DNA of 22,830 bases from a virus. This document shows positions 7,560 to 14,807 of the stretch, one piece after another. Position 1 is the stretch's first letter. Every line of letters begins with the position of its first letter. Position numbers and translations under genes: made by a program. The notes beneath the pieces were generated by a model. The model was given only the letters and a program-made list of their open reading frames with translations, was not told the origin of the DNA and ran no database searches. The stretch spans positions 1-22,830 of the IMG/VR virus record IMGVR_UViG_3300029267_003652; one strand, 5' to 3'.

Positions 7560-8267
7560 ATGAACGAAGAGAATTTACAGGAAGCTGCTGTAGAGCAGCA
7601 AGATACTGTTCTTGAGGAGGTTAACACTCAAGAACCAGCTCAGGCTCAGCCAGACAACTCGGCAAGTGCTAACATTGTTAGGCTTAGAGAGGCAAAAGAA
7701 AAAGCTGAAAAGGAGCGTGAGCAATTAAGGCTACAACTAGAAGACATGCAGCGTAAGATGCAAACTAAGCAAGAGCCTGAACAAGAAGAACTTGAGTATG
7801 GAGATGAAGATTTTGTTGAAGGAAGAATTCTAAAGAAAGAATTAGATTCTGTTAAGAAGCAACTTGATGCTTACAAAACTCAGCAGGCACAACAAAGTGA
7901 TGAAGATCGTCTTATGAGAACTTATCCTGACTTCTCCAGGGTTGCATGTGATGATAACCTAAGAAGGCTCCGAGAGATGGATCCTGAGACGGCTGATACT
8001 ATTGCTAAGTCGACAGCATCTCTATATACCCGCGGCGCAGCAGCATATAAAAGAATTAAAGAGTTGGGTATATTTGTTGAGGATACTCATCAGAAAGATA
8101 GAGCTAAGGCGCAGGAGAATATTTCTAAGCCAAGGCCATCAAATTCAGTTTCTCCACAACAGGGCGATAGTCCATTGTCTATGGCTAATGCTTTTGCTAA
8201 TGGACTAACCCCTGAGTTAAAGAAGCAACTGTGGAAAGAGATGCAAGAAGCATCTAAACGTATCTAG
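7560..8267 (+). CDS. Scaffold-like head assembly protein
   Basis: This is probably the internal scaffold that guides coat-protein assembly and is lost before maturation. The 235-residue protein is acidic and Gln-rich at the N-terminus, with a long coiled coil at about residues 40-75 (REAKEKAEKEREQLRLQLED) and a second charged helical region at about 85-115. It ends in a short helical, basic segment (LKKQLWKEMQEASKRI), similar to coat-binding ends of known scaffolds. It lies directly upstream of the major capsid gene, the expected place. The call rests on composition and context rather than clear sequence similarity. Confidence 0.75.
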   Translation: MNEENLQEAAVEQQDTVLEEVNTQEPAQAQPDNSASANIVRLREAKEKAEKEREQLRLQLEDMQRKMQTKQEPEQEELEYGDEDFVEGRILKKELDSVKKQLDAYKTQQAQQSDEDRLMRTYPDFSRVACDDNLRRLREMDPETADTIAKSTASLYTRGAAAYKRIKELGIFVEDTHQKDRAKAQENISKPRPSNSVSPQQGDSPLSMANAFANGLTPELKKQLWKEMQEASKRI

Positions 8268-8288
8268 GACTACTATAAACCTCCTAAC

Positions 8289-8343
8289 GAGGTTGCGTGC
8301 GGCTGCTGAGCATACTATCTCCTCCGGCCGCACGCCTCTTTTA
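8289..8343 (+). terminator. Rho-independent terminator between scaffold and capsid genes
   Basis: A perfect 9-bp GC-rich stem, GCGTGCGGC (8295-8303) with GCCGCACGC (8327-8335), can extend by a further GAG/CTC pairing. It is followed by TTTTT with one C. The loop is 23 bases, which is large. It lies 22 bases after the scaffold stop. Because a promoter and the capsid gene follow, it probably makes the upstream operon partly end here while capsid mRNA starts anew. Confidence 0.8.
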
Positions 8344-8353
8344 GTGAAAATGA

Positions 8354-8383
8354 TTGCACATACTTTGACGCAGTAGTTATACT
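8354..8383 (+). promoter_or_regulatory. Sigma70-like promoter for the major capsid gene
   Basis: TTGCAC (8354-8359) and TATACT (8378-8383) are separated by 18 bases and sit directly after the terminator. Transcription would begin near 8390, at the first of three small hairpins and about 140 bases before the capsid start codon. The match and location are convincing but not tested. Confidence 0.6.
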
Positions 8384-8388
8384 AAATA

Positions 8389-8457
8389 TGCGTAAGGGGA
8401 TTCGCGCCCTCAAGTCAGACGTATGGGATTCGTCACCCCGGACGTATGAGACTCGTC
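8389..8457 (+). repeat. Three related small hairpins in the capsid gene leader
   Basis: Three similar units lie at 8389-8406, 8418-8434 and 8441-8457. Units 2 and 3 each pair GACG with CGTC around a 9-base loop (TATGGGATT and TATGAGACT). Unit 1 pairs TGCG with CGCG around TAAGGGGATT. Stem bases change together: G-C in unit 1 becomes A-T in units 2 and 3, and the outer U-G becomes G-C. They fall at the predicted 5' end of the capsid mRNA, so a role in mRNA stability or protein binding is plausible. Confidence 0.6.
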
Positions 8458-8530
8458 AACTCATTGGTAGTTGTTTTTGTACTATTCGTAGTGCAATTAT
8501 TTGTTTGTTTTAATCATTAAGGATTACCTT

Positions 8531-9478
8531 ATGGCTATTACAACGACGAGTGTTCTGCCAGCGCCGGTTCAACAAAGTTTCTCCATGAAGCTTCTTGCTG
8601 TTCCGGTTCCTAATATGATCCACAAAATAGCCGCAGTTAAGAAAACTATGCCTGCTAAAGGTGGAACTACACTTAGGATGCGCAGATATAATCCGTTGGA
8701 CACAGCAATGGTTCCTTTGGGAAACACTGGTGTGACTCCTCCAGCACAACAGCTCACGGCTGTTAATATCGATGCTGAGATCTCTTTTTATGGAACATAT
8801 ATTCAATTGAATGAGCAAGTTACTCTGCAGAATCAGGACCCTGTCTTGAATGAAGCAGCAAAGAGGCTTGGCGTTTCTCTTCGGCAAACCGAAGATCAAT
8901 TGACAAGAGATATGTTGGCAGCAACCGCTTCGTTTATTAACTGTGTAGGCGGTGTAAACGGTGATAACCCAACAGAGATAACTAGATCTGATGTAGATAC
9001 TGTTATAAGAACTCTTCTTACAGCCGATGCTTACACAATTATGGACAACATTGAAGGTGAAGATAAGTTTGGTACAGCCCCTGTAAGGGATGCGTATTTT
9101 GCGTTATGTAACACTGAACTTACCGGAGAATTAGACGCTGTTTCTGGGTTTATCAACAAGAACCAATACCCATCTCCTATGAACGCTCTTCGTTCAGAGT
9201 GGGGTGCAATTAGCAATCTACGTTTCTTGGTTTCTTCTATTGGCTCTAAAACAGCTAGTGGATCTAGTCTTGGTGAAGATGTCTACAATATTTTCTGTGT
9301 TGGTATGGAAGCTTTTGCGTGTGTTGAGCAAGATCAATATTCTGCTCAGTTCATCTATCGTCCGCCGATATATGACGGCCCACTCGCCCTTAATGCTTCT
9401 GTTGGATATAAGTTTGCTGAAGTTCCTCGCATCTTGAATGATGAGTGGATCATCAACTTACGCGCAACATTAGGTTAA
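8531..9478 (+). CDS. Major capsid protein, N4-gp56-like
   Basis: This is the main head shell subunit. The 315-residue protein shows the N4-gp56-type capsid pattern: an N-terminal arm (MAITTTSVLPAPVQQSF), then GGTTLRMRRYNPLDTA (about residues 47-62), LGNTGVTPPAQQL, beta strands leading to YGTYIQLNEQV (about 87-97), the long spine-like helix DPVLNEAAKRLGVSLRQTED (about 103-122) and DQLTRDMLAATASFI. The start is ATG 8531 with AAGGA seven bases upstream; an upstream in-frame TTG at 8501 is not supported by a site or by the family N-terminus. It has its own promoter and hairpin leader, consistent with high expression. Confidence 0.93.
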   Translation: MAITTTSVLPAPVQQSFSMKLLAVPVPNMIHKIAAVKKTMPAKGGTTLRMRRYNPLDTAMVPLGNTGVTPPAQQLTAVNIDAEISFYGTYIQLNEQVTLQNQDPVLNEAAKRLGVSLRQTEDQLTRDMLAATASFINCVGGVNGDNPTEITRSDVDTVIRTLLTADAYTIMDNIEGEDKFGTAPVRDAYFALCNTELTGELDAVSGFINKNQYPSPMNALRSEWGAISNLRFLVSSIGSKTASGSSLGEDVYNIFCVGMEAFACVEQDQYSAQFIYRPPIYDGPLALNASVGYKFAEVPRILNDEWIINLRATLG

Positions 9479-9491
9479 GAAAGGAGTAGAT

Positions 9492-10508
9492 ATGGCAGAC
9501 AATACAATAATCCAACAAGGTTCGTTCACTTCTGATGGTACGGATAAGATCATCGCACTTAGATCTGATGTTGACTGGGTTAAGGTTTATAACTTAACAA
9601 ACATAGCAGCATCAACTCAGTGGGCTGGATGTACATGGTACTGGCAACGTGAGATGGATCAAGATGATGCGGTTACTGAATTTCATGCAGCTGCATCGCA
9701 AGTAACATCTCTTTCAACTTCAGCTGTTGGATATAATGGTGCAACTTATAGGGGTATTACTCTTATAGATTCATCTGACAGAACTCCAGGAGCTGCGGTT
9801 GCAGTTACAGCAGGTACTAACACAACAACTCCTGTTTATAGCACAGCTGATACAGGAACAATGGCTAACGGTGCTATTGTAAGGATTCAAGACACTGACC
9901 AAGTGAACCTTAACGGTTTAGATTTTTCGGTTGACACTGTTACAACAGATACCAGTTTTGCTTTAGCTAACACACTTGCTACAGCACCTGGAATCATTGC
10001 TGGAACAGGAACATATCGGATAATCGCAGCCAATAGAACAATCTATGACATGTTCTATCCAAGAAGTCGTGTTATTTCCGCGATTTCACAAGCTGCAAGT
10101 GGTGTAGTTCGAACGCTTGTTGATCATGGTTATACAGCAGGACAGAAAGTTAGGTTCAAAGTTCCTTCGTCAGCAGGAATGGATGAGCTTGACGGTCAAA
10201 TTGCAACAATTACAGCAGTAAGTGTTAATACAATTACCGTAGATATTGACACAAGTGCTTATACAGCATTCACATTCCCAACATATGCTGTAGGAGCTTA
10301 TACACCTCCTCAAGTTATACCTATCGGTGAGGCAGCAACATCAACGTATGCAAATACACTTGATGATGCGACTGTAAACACTGGCTTCATAGGTATGATT
10401 CTAGGAACAAGTGGAGACGCAGCAGTTGCTCTTGGAAGTCCAGGTGGAACAACAAACGATGTAATTAAGTGGGTAGCGGGTAAATCATTCGCAACAGATC
10501 TTACTTAA
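9492..10508 (+). CDS. Beta-rich virion protein, probable capsid decoration or structural protein
   Basis: The 338-residue protein follows the capsid gene after a clear AAGGAG site and is probably co-transcribed with it. It is Thr/Ala/Gly-rich and beta-type throughout. Around residues 195-260 it has a repeat-like module with VDHGYTAGQKVRFKVPSSAG, then LDGQIATITAVSVNTITVDI and YTAFTFP, a pattern seen in many phage structural proteins and often labelled as an FCCH-like beta domain. No catalytic motif is visible. Position and composition suggest a head decoration or other abundant virion protein; the exact role is not shown. Confidence 0.72.
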   Translation: MADNTIIQQGSFTSDGTDKIIALRSDVDWVKVYNLTNIAASTQWAGCTWYWQREMDQDDAVTEFHAAASQVTSLSTSAVGYNGATYRGITLIDSSDRTPGAAVAVTAGTNTTTPVYSTADTGTMANGAIVRIQDTDQVNLNGLDFSVDTVTTDTSFALANTLATAPGIIAGTGTYRIIAANRTIYDMFYPRSRVISAISQAASGVVRTLVDHGYTAGQKVRFKVPSSAGMDELDGQIATITAVSVNTITVDIDTSAYTAFTFPTYAVGAYTPPQVIPIGEAATSTYANTLDDATVNTGFIGMILGTSGDAAVALGSPGGTTNDVIKWVAGKSFATDLT

Positions 10509-10517
10509 TTGATTGTA

Positions 10518-10543
10518 TTAAGGGAGGGGAGACTCTCCCTTAA
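10518..10543. promoter_or_regulatory. Hairpin overlapping a strong Shine-Dalgarno-like stretch
   Basis: TTAAGGGAG (10518-10526) and CTCCCTTAA (10535-10543) form a perfect 9-bp stem with an 8-base loop. No T-run follows, so it is not a typical terminator. The left arm and loop hold GGGAGGGGAG, which could act as the ribosome site of the small gene that follows. If so, the fold would hide that site. Confidence 0.5.
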
Positions 10544-10749
10544 AATATACAATTCCTTTAGGTGTTGCAAAACATTTAAACAAGAATGGTTGGTATCCAA
10601 AACATAAGCATGCAGTAAATGCTGATGGGAAAAATATATATAAAGTTGGAGAGAAAAAACGTAGGTTTGGATTTCAAAGTTTAGAATTTATTGATCCAGT
10701 AGACTTTGACACAGTAGACAGCGGTCTGATTACTGTAGAAAAAGTTTAG
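10522..10749 (+). CDS. Small phage gene without a canonical start codon
   Basis: The frame is open from 10522 (just after TAA) to TAG at 10747-10749 and contains no ATG, GTG or TTG. The sequence nevertheless looks protein-coding: after LKYTIPLGVAKHLNKNGWYP come YKVGEKKRRFGFQSLEFIDP and a DTVDSGLITVEKV end. Candidate starts are TTA at 10540, eight bases after a GGAG and giving an N-terminus comparable to MKYTIPL, or ATT at 10552. A +1 shift from the frame beginning TTG 10509 near CTTAAAA would also reach it. It could be a gene broken at its start. The product is basic and soluble; its function is not recognised. Confidence 0.5.
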   Translation, partial: GRGDSPLKYTIPLGVAKHLNKNGWYPKHKHAVNADGKNIYKVGEKKRRFGFQSLEFIDPVDFDTVDSGLITVEKV

Positions 10750-10809
10750 TTAGTGGCCTGTGTATTTGTAAAAACTGGAGTAGCTCTCCGTTAAAAACTA
10801 GGAGTGATA

Positions 10810-11817
10810 ATGGCAACTACAGATTCAACTCTTTCTACACTTGCGCAAATTAGAACTAAAGTACGCAGGCTAACTCGTAGTCCTTCTACCTCACAATTAA
10901 CTAATGGACAGATAGATGACTACGTTAATACGTTTGTTCTTTATGATTTTCCTGAATTTACTGTAGACAACAAGCTTGTGTTTTTTGTTATGCCTAATGT
11001 GGATAGGTATACAACTAATGAAGTAAACGATGAAGATCCTTTGTACAATTTTAAGAATGTTTACCTAAGTGTTCAGCCCCCAGTTTATGTTGGAGGTGAG
11101 CAAGTTGCCTTTTCTCAGTCTCGAGAAGTCTTTTATCGGCAATACCCTGAATACGAATACGAAGAGAATGTTGGAACTGGTGATAATGCAACAGTTACAT
11201 TTTCAGGAACCCTTTCAAATGTTCCGGTTTTAGCAAGAACAATAAGTTTTAGTTCTGCAGATGAAGATGGTCAGGGAATAGTTTTGAAGGATGTACCTCA
11301 ATTTGATGGAGTTACAGGGCAGCAGACACAAACGGGCGATCTAGTTGATCCTGACTCTAGTGCTAGTTCGGGAGTAATTAATTACCTGACAGGGGTTTAC
11401 TCTTTTACTTTTCCGATCGCTCCTGGAACTGGTGAAGATGTTATTGCTCAGTCGTATAGATATACGGTGGCTAAGCCTCGCATGTGTCTTTATGAGGATA
11501 GAACATTTAAGTTTAGGCCTGTTCCAGACAAGGTTTATCGCGTTGAAATAGATGCGTTTAAGAGGCCTACAGAGCTTCTTGATGCGACAGATGAGCCTGA
11601 TATTGCTCAATGGTGGCAGTATATAGCATATGGTGCAGCCAAAAAAGTTTTTGAGGACAGGATGGACGTTGAAAGCACTCAAGCGATTATGCCAGAGTTC
11701 ATGAGACAGCGATCTTTAGTGCTGCAGAGGCTTGTTGTTCAGCAATCTTCTGAGAGAACGGCTACAATTTATACAGAAAGAGGAGCTGGTTTAAATGTTG
11801 ATAGAGATGCTTTCTAG
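10810..11817 (+). CDS. Head-tail adaptor-like protein with inserted beta domain
   Basis: This is probably the connector between portal and tail nozzle. The 335-residue protein has a helical N-terminus (LAQIRTKVRRLTRSPSTSQL, QIDDYVNTFVLYDFPE), and a helical C-terminal part with WWQYIAYGAAKKVFEDRMD, the pattern of gp4-type or tail-tube-like adaptors. Residues about 121-218 form an apparent insertion with TVTFSGTLSNVPVLARTISF and GVINYLTGVYSFTFP, a beta-sandwich-like module found in other phage fibre and tail proteins. The start is ATG 10810 with AGGAG five bases upstream; a GTG six bases earlier is part of that site. Its order between capsid and nozzle-like genes supports the call. Confidence 0.72.
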   Translation: MATTDSTLSTLAQIRTKVRRLTRSPSTSQLTNGQIDDYVNTFVLYDFPEFTVDNKLVFFVMPNVDRYTTNEVNDEDPLYNFKNVYLSVQPPVYVGGEQVAFSQSREVFYRQYPEYEYEENVGTGDNATVTFSGTLSNVPVLARTISFSSADEDGQGIVLKDVPQFDGVTGQQTQTGDLVDPDSSASSGVINYLTGVYSFTFPIAPGTGEDVIAQSYRYTVAKPRMCLYEDRTFKFRPVPDKVYRVEIDAFKRPTELLDATDEPDIAQWWQYIAYGAAKKVFEDRMDVESTQAIMPEFMRQRSLVLQRLVVQQSSERTATIYTERGAGLNVDRDAF

Positions 11818-11914
11818 AGTCTCCATTCAAGAAATGACAATAGCGGCGACTGGATTCAGCGTTATTTATCTTTTATGGAAGTTGTATACGGATAAAAAAA
11901 GGGGAAGATGGTGA
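11795..11914 (+). CDS. Tiny single-span membrane protein, 39 aa
   Basis: Function not recognised. The ATG overlaps the last 23 bases of the adaptor gene in another frame and has AGGAG nine bases upstream (11781-11785). The product has one hydrophobic segment (MTIAATGFSVIYLLWKLY) followed by a basic end, TDKKRGRW, so it should insert with its C-terminus inside. Size and topology would fit a holin-like or membrane accessory peptide, but nothing specific supports lysis. The coding reading is supported by the ribosome site and topology only. Confidence 0.55.
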   Translation: MLIEMLSRVSIQEMTIAATGFSVIYLLWKLYTDKKRGRW

Positions 11915-11942
11915 AAAATCTATTTACTTATACATACGTAGG

Positions 11943-11952
11943 AAAGGAGGTG
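11943..11952 (+). promoter_or_regulatory. Strong ribosome binding site before an ATC start
   Basis: AAAGGAGGTG is a near-perfect Shine-Dalgarno sequence. It lies at ideal distance from the ATC at 11957 and not from any in-frame ATG, GTG or TTG. A GTG-started 18-codon frame (11911-11967) reads through it in another frame and could be a leader peptide. Confidence 0.7.
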
Positions 11953-11956
11953 TATC

Positions 11957-12523
11957 ATCGCATATAAATCAAACATACCCCAGGCTAGTGATCTTCTGTC
12001 ACAATCTCAGGATGATATACTTGATAACTTTTCTGATATAAAAACTTTAATTGATGTTAACCACGGAACATTTGATGCTTCAGATCAAGGAAAACATTTT
12101 TTCATTCAATTCCCTGTTCAATCTCCGGTTCCAACAACAGGGGCTGGTGAAGTTGGGCTTTATAGTCAAACATCGGCATTGACTGGAAATCCAGAGCTTG
12201 TGTTCTCCCACGAAAGTGCAGGATCGACATACGAATTTACTTCTGCAGTCAAAGCAGAAACAGGATATGCGATCCTGCCTTCTGGAATAATAATGAAGTG
12301 GGGTTCAGATACCGTAAGCGCAGCAGCAAGTAAAGTGGTTACGTTTTCTAATGGTGCTGGGATACCAAACTATACAACTGTTTATAATATTCAGGTTTCA
12401 AGGGAAGGCGCAGCAGGAGATACTGGAATACTCTATGTTGAGTCTTCAACTACTACCACTCTTACCGTGTATAACACATCTGAGTCTTCAAAGAAGTTCT
12501 ATTACAGTGTCATAGGAGTGTAA
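11957..12523 (+). CDS. Tail-fibre-like protein, apparent ATC start
   Basis: The frame is open from 11942 (TAG at 11939-11941) and has no ATG, GTG or TTG before TTG 12179, yet its first codons encode a typical phage fibre N-terminus (AYKSNIPQASDLLSQSQDDI, then DNFSDIKTLIDVNH and GKHFFIQFP). The ATC at 11957 sits seven bases from an ideal Shine-Dalgarno site, exactly where ATG is expected. The resulting protein has 188 residues. Its C-terminal part (GYAILPSGIIMKWGS, then beta-rich sequence ending SSKKFYYSVIGV) matches the end domains of short tail-fibre proteins. Starting at 12179 would remove the conserved N-terminus. Alternatives are a +1 shift from the small leader frame, or a mutated or misread ATG. 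Confidence 0.75.
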   Translation: MAYKSNIPQASDLLSQSQDDILDNFSDIKTLIDVNHGTFDASDQGKHFFIQFPVQSPVPTTGAGEVGLYSQTSALTGNPELVFSHESAGSTYEFTSAVKAETGYAILPSGIIMKWGSDTVSAAASKVVTFSNGAGIPNYTTVYNIQVSREGAAGDTGILYVESSTTTTLTVYNTSESSKKFYYSVIGV

Positions 12524-12524
12524 T

Positions 12525-14807
12525 ATGTATGATCGTTTTCTCATTGCTCCTATGAAAAGTGGTCTCATAACTGATGTTAAAGCTTGGCAGATTCCTGAAG
12601 ATGCGTTTGCCAAGCTTGAGAATTCCTACGTTAGTAAGGGTATTGTGAGAAAGCGATTCGGATCTGAGTTTATGGGAGGCACGGCAGCCATTTCACAACT
12701 TGATCAGCTTAACTCTAGGTTGAGGGTATATCTTGGCACAACTGATGTAAGTGGAAATGCATCAGGAACTGTTCCGGGAGCCGTTAATAAAGTTGGCCAG
12801 ATGTTTTCAGTAGGTGAAGTTATATACACTGTTTACCAGGCTGGAACTCCTGTTGATATGTTAGAAACATTTCCAACTCCTACAGCTACTTATGATACTT
12901 CGAATGGAAACTACAACTTTGTTGGAGCTCTTCCTAATGAAGACATTTTCTTTTATCCCTCTGAGCCAGTTATGGGTATTACTCATTACGAAGAAAAGAA
13001 TGTTGCAGCGAATACAAATTATGCTTTTGACACCCAATTCATATATAGGTTTGATGGAAACTCATGGGACAGGTCAGGTACAGTAGTATTTGAAGGATCA
13101 AATTCAGACTTTTTCTGGGCATATAATTGGACAGGTATAACTTCAGATCAGACTGCGTTGTTTGTTTCAAATTTCAATGCTACAGAAGGAACTCCTGGTC
13201 TCACGGATGATCCAATGTTTGTTTATAAAAGTGGAGCGTGGGCAGAATTTAGGCCCGTCTTTGAAGTGCTCGCAAATGTTGTTGAAGGGTACGTTCAGTC
13301 GGCGAGAATTATTATTCCTTTTAAAGATAGATTACTTCTTTTAAACACAGTAGAAAGAGGTGTTACCGCAGGTACAAATACGGCACATGTTAATAGGTGT
13401 CGTTTCAGCCATAACGGAACCCCATTCCCGGCTGATGTACCGGATAACGTCGCTGCCGCCGTATCAAATGCATGGCTTGAAGGTAGCCAGACATGGACTA
13501 TCGGCGGCACTACTAAAAAGTCTGATGGTGCTGGATTTATAGATGCTCCTACCGAGGAAGAAATAGAGGCTGCTGAGTTTATTAAAGACAGGCTAATTGT
13601 TTACTTTGAGCGTAGTACTTGGGAGATAGCGTACACGGGTAATCAGATACAGCCGTTTGTATGGCAAAAGATAAATACTGAACTAGGGTCTAAATCTTTA
13701 AAGTCTCCGGTCCCATTTGATAAGGCAGTGTTTACCGTTGGAAGAACAGAGATTCATGGTTGTTCTGGAGCAAACGTTACTAAGATTAACGAAGAAATTA
13801 TTGACCAAGTATTTGAGATTAGAAATTCAAATGATGGTTTAAAGAGAGTCTGTGGGATACGTAATTATCAGGACGAGCTTGTTTACTGGTCCTTTCCTTC
13901 TGTTAATGCGAACACATTTTCTCAGACATATCCAGATAAGGTTCTTATTTATAACTATGTAGGTGATGGCTGGGGCCGAGCAGACGACACAATTACAGCG
14001 TTTGGCTATTACGAAGAGCAAACATCAAAGACTTGGGAGTCTAGTGAACTAACGTGGGCTGAGGCAAATTTCACATGGGACAGCGGAACAACTCAGAATA
14101 AATACAGGCAAATACTAGCAGGAAACCAACAGGGTTTTATGTTCGTTTGTGATACAGGAATTTCTACAAATGAAGGTAATATGTCTGTAACCAATATTGA
14201 GTATGTTGGAACTGACCTTTATATGATCATAGTTGACCACAGTTTGAACGATGGGGACTATCTAAAGTTAATAGACATGCAAGGTGTTTCGTTTACTGGA
14301 GATGGAATATACAAGGTCTTCCCAGCAGATAAAGACACTCTTCTTGTTCCTGGAACTACAATGACTGGAACATACGAAGGAGGGGGACGGGCTGCAAGGG
14401 TTTCTCAGATAGATATACTTTCTAAGCAGTGGAATTTTTATATAGATAAAGGAAAGAATTTTTATCTTTCGAAGATAGATTTTGCTGTTTTGAAAACATC
14501 TGCTGGCGAGTTGACTGTTGATTATTTTCCGTCGGCTACAAATCTTTCTATGATTGAAAGCGGGCAAGCTACAGGTGCTATTTTAGGAGACAACAATTTA
14601 CAGACATATCCATATGATCTTTATCCTTTAGAGGAATCACAAAAAAGGCTTTGGCATCCTGTTTATTTTCAGACAGAAGGTGAATGTGTTCAAATAAGAA
14701 TCTTTTTAGACGATGAACAGATGCGTGATCCTGAAATTTCAGGATCTGATTTCCAGCTTGAGGGTCTAGTTGTTCATGCAAGACAAACATCTGAAAGGTT
14801 GCAGTAA
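12525..14807 (+). CDS. Tail nozzle-like structural protein
   Basis: This is probably the large tail tube/nozzle or tail-stabilising component, comparable in place to P22 gp10 or T7 gp12. The 760-residue protein begins with a conserved-looking segment (FLIAPMKSGLITDVKAWQIP and ENSYVSKGIVRKRFG, residues about 5-45). Its central part (about 255-480) contains propeller-like strands: DRLLLLNTVERG, FIKDRLIVYFERSTWEIAYT, PVPFDKAVFTVGRTEIHGCS. Residues about 555-605 hold an FCCH-like beta module (VDHSLNDGDYLKLIDMQG). An AGGAG site precedes the ATG, and the stop overlaps the next start (TAATG). The assignment is from pattern and gene order. Confidence 0.75.
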   Translation: MYDRFLIAPMKSGLITDVKAWQIPEDAFAKLENSYVSKGIVRKRFGSEFMGGTAAISQLDQLNSRLRVYLGTTDVSGNASGTVPGAVNKVGQMFSVGEVIYTVYQAGTPVDMLETFPTPTATYDTSNGNYNFVGALPNEDIFFYPSEPVMGITHYEEKNVAANTNYAFDTQFIYRFDGNSWDRSGTVVFEGSNSDFFWAYNWTGITSDQTALFVSNFNATEGTPGLTDDPMFVYKSGAWAEFRPVFEVLANVVEGYVQSARIIIPFKDRLLLLNTVERGVTAGTNTAHVNRCRFSHNGTPFPADVPDNVAAAVSNAWLEGSQTWTIGGTTKKSDGAGFIDAPTEEEIEAAEFIKDRLIVYFERSTWEIAYTGNQIQPFVWQKINTELGSKSLKSPVPFDKAVFTVGRTEIHGCSGANVTKINEEIIDQVFEIRNSNDGLKRVCGIRNYQDELVYWSFPSVNANTFSQTYPDKVLIYNYVGDGWGRADDTITAFGYYEEQTSKTWESSELTWAEANFTWDSGTTQNKYRQILAGNQQGFMFVCDTGISTNEGNMSVTNIEYVGTDLYMIIVDHSLNDGDYLKLIDMQGVSFTGDGIYKVFPADKDTLLVPGTTMTGTYEGGGRAARVSQIDILSKQWNFYIDKGKNFYLSKIDFAVLKTSAGELTVDYFPSATNLSMIESGQATGAILGDNNLQTYPYDLYPLEESQKRLWHPVYFQTEGECVQIRIFLDDEQMRDPEISGSDFQLEGLVVHARQTSERLQ

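Noticed and set aside
8365-8383. TTGACG as the -35 element of the capsid promoter.
   Set aside because: Only 7 bases from TATACT; the TTGCAC at 8354 has a proper 18-base spacing.
12179-12523. Starting the tail-fibre gene at TTG 12179.
   Set aside because: No ribosome site there, and it would delete the conserved N-terminus that is open upstream to the ideal site at 11943.
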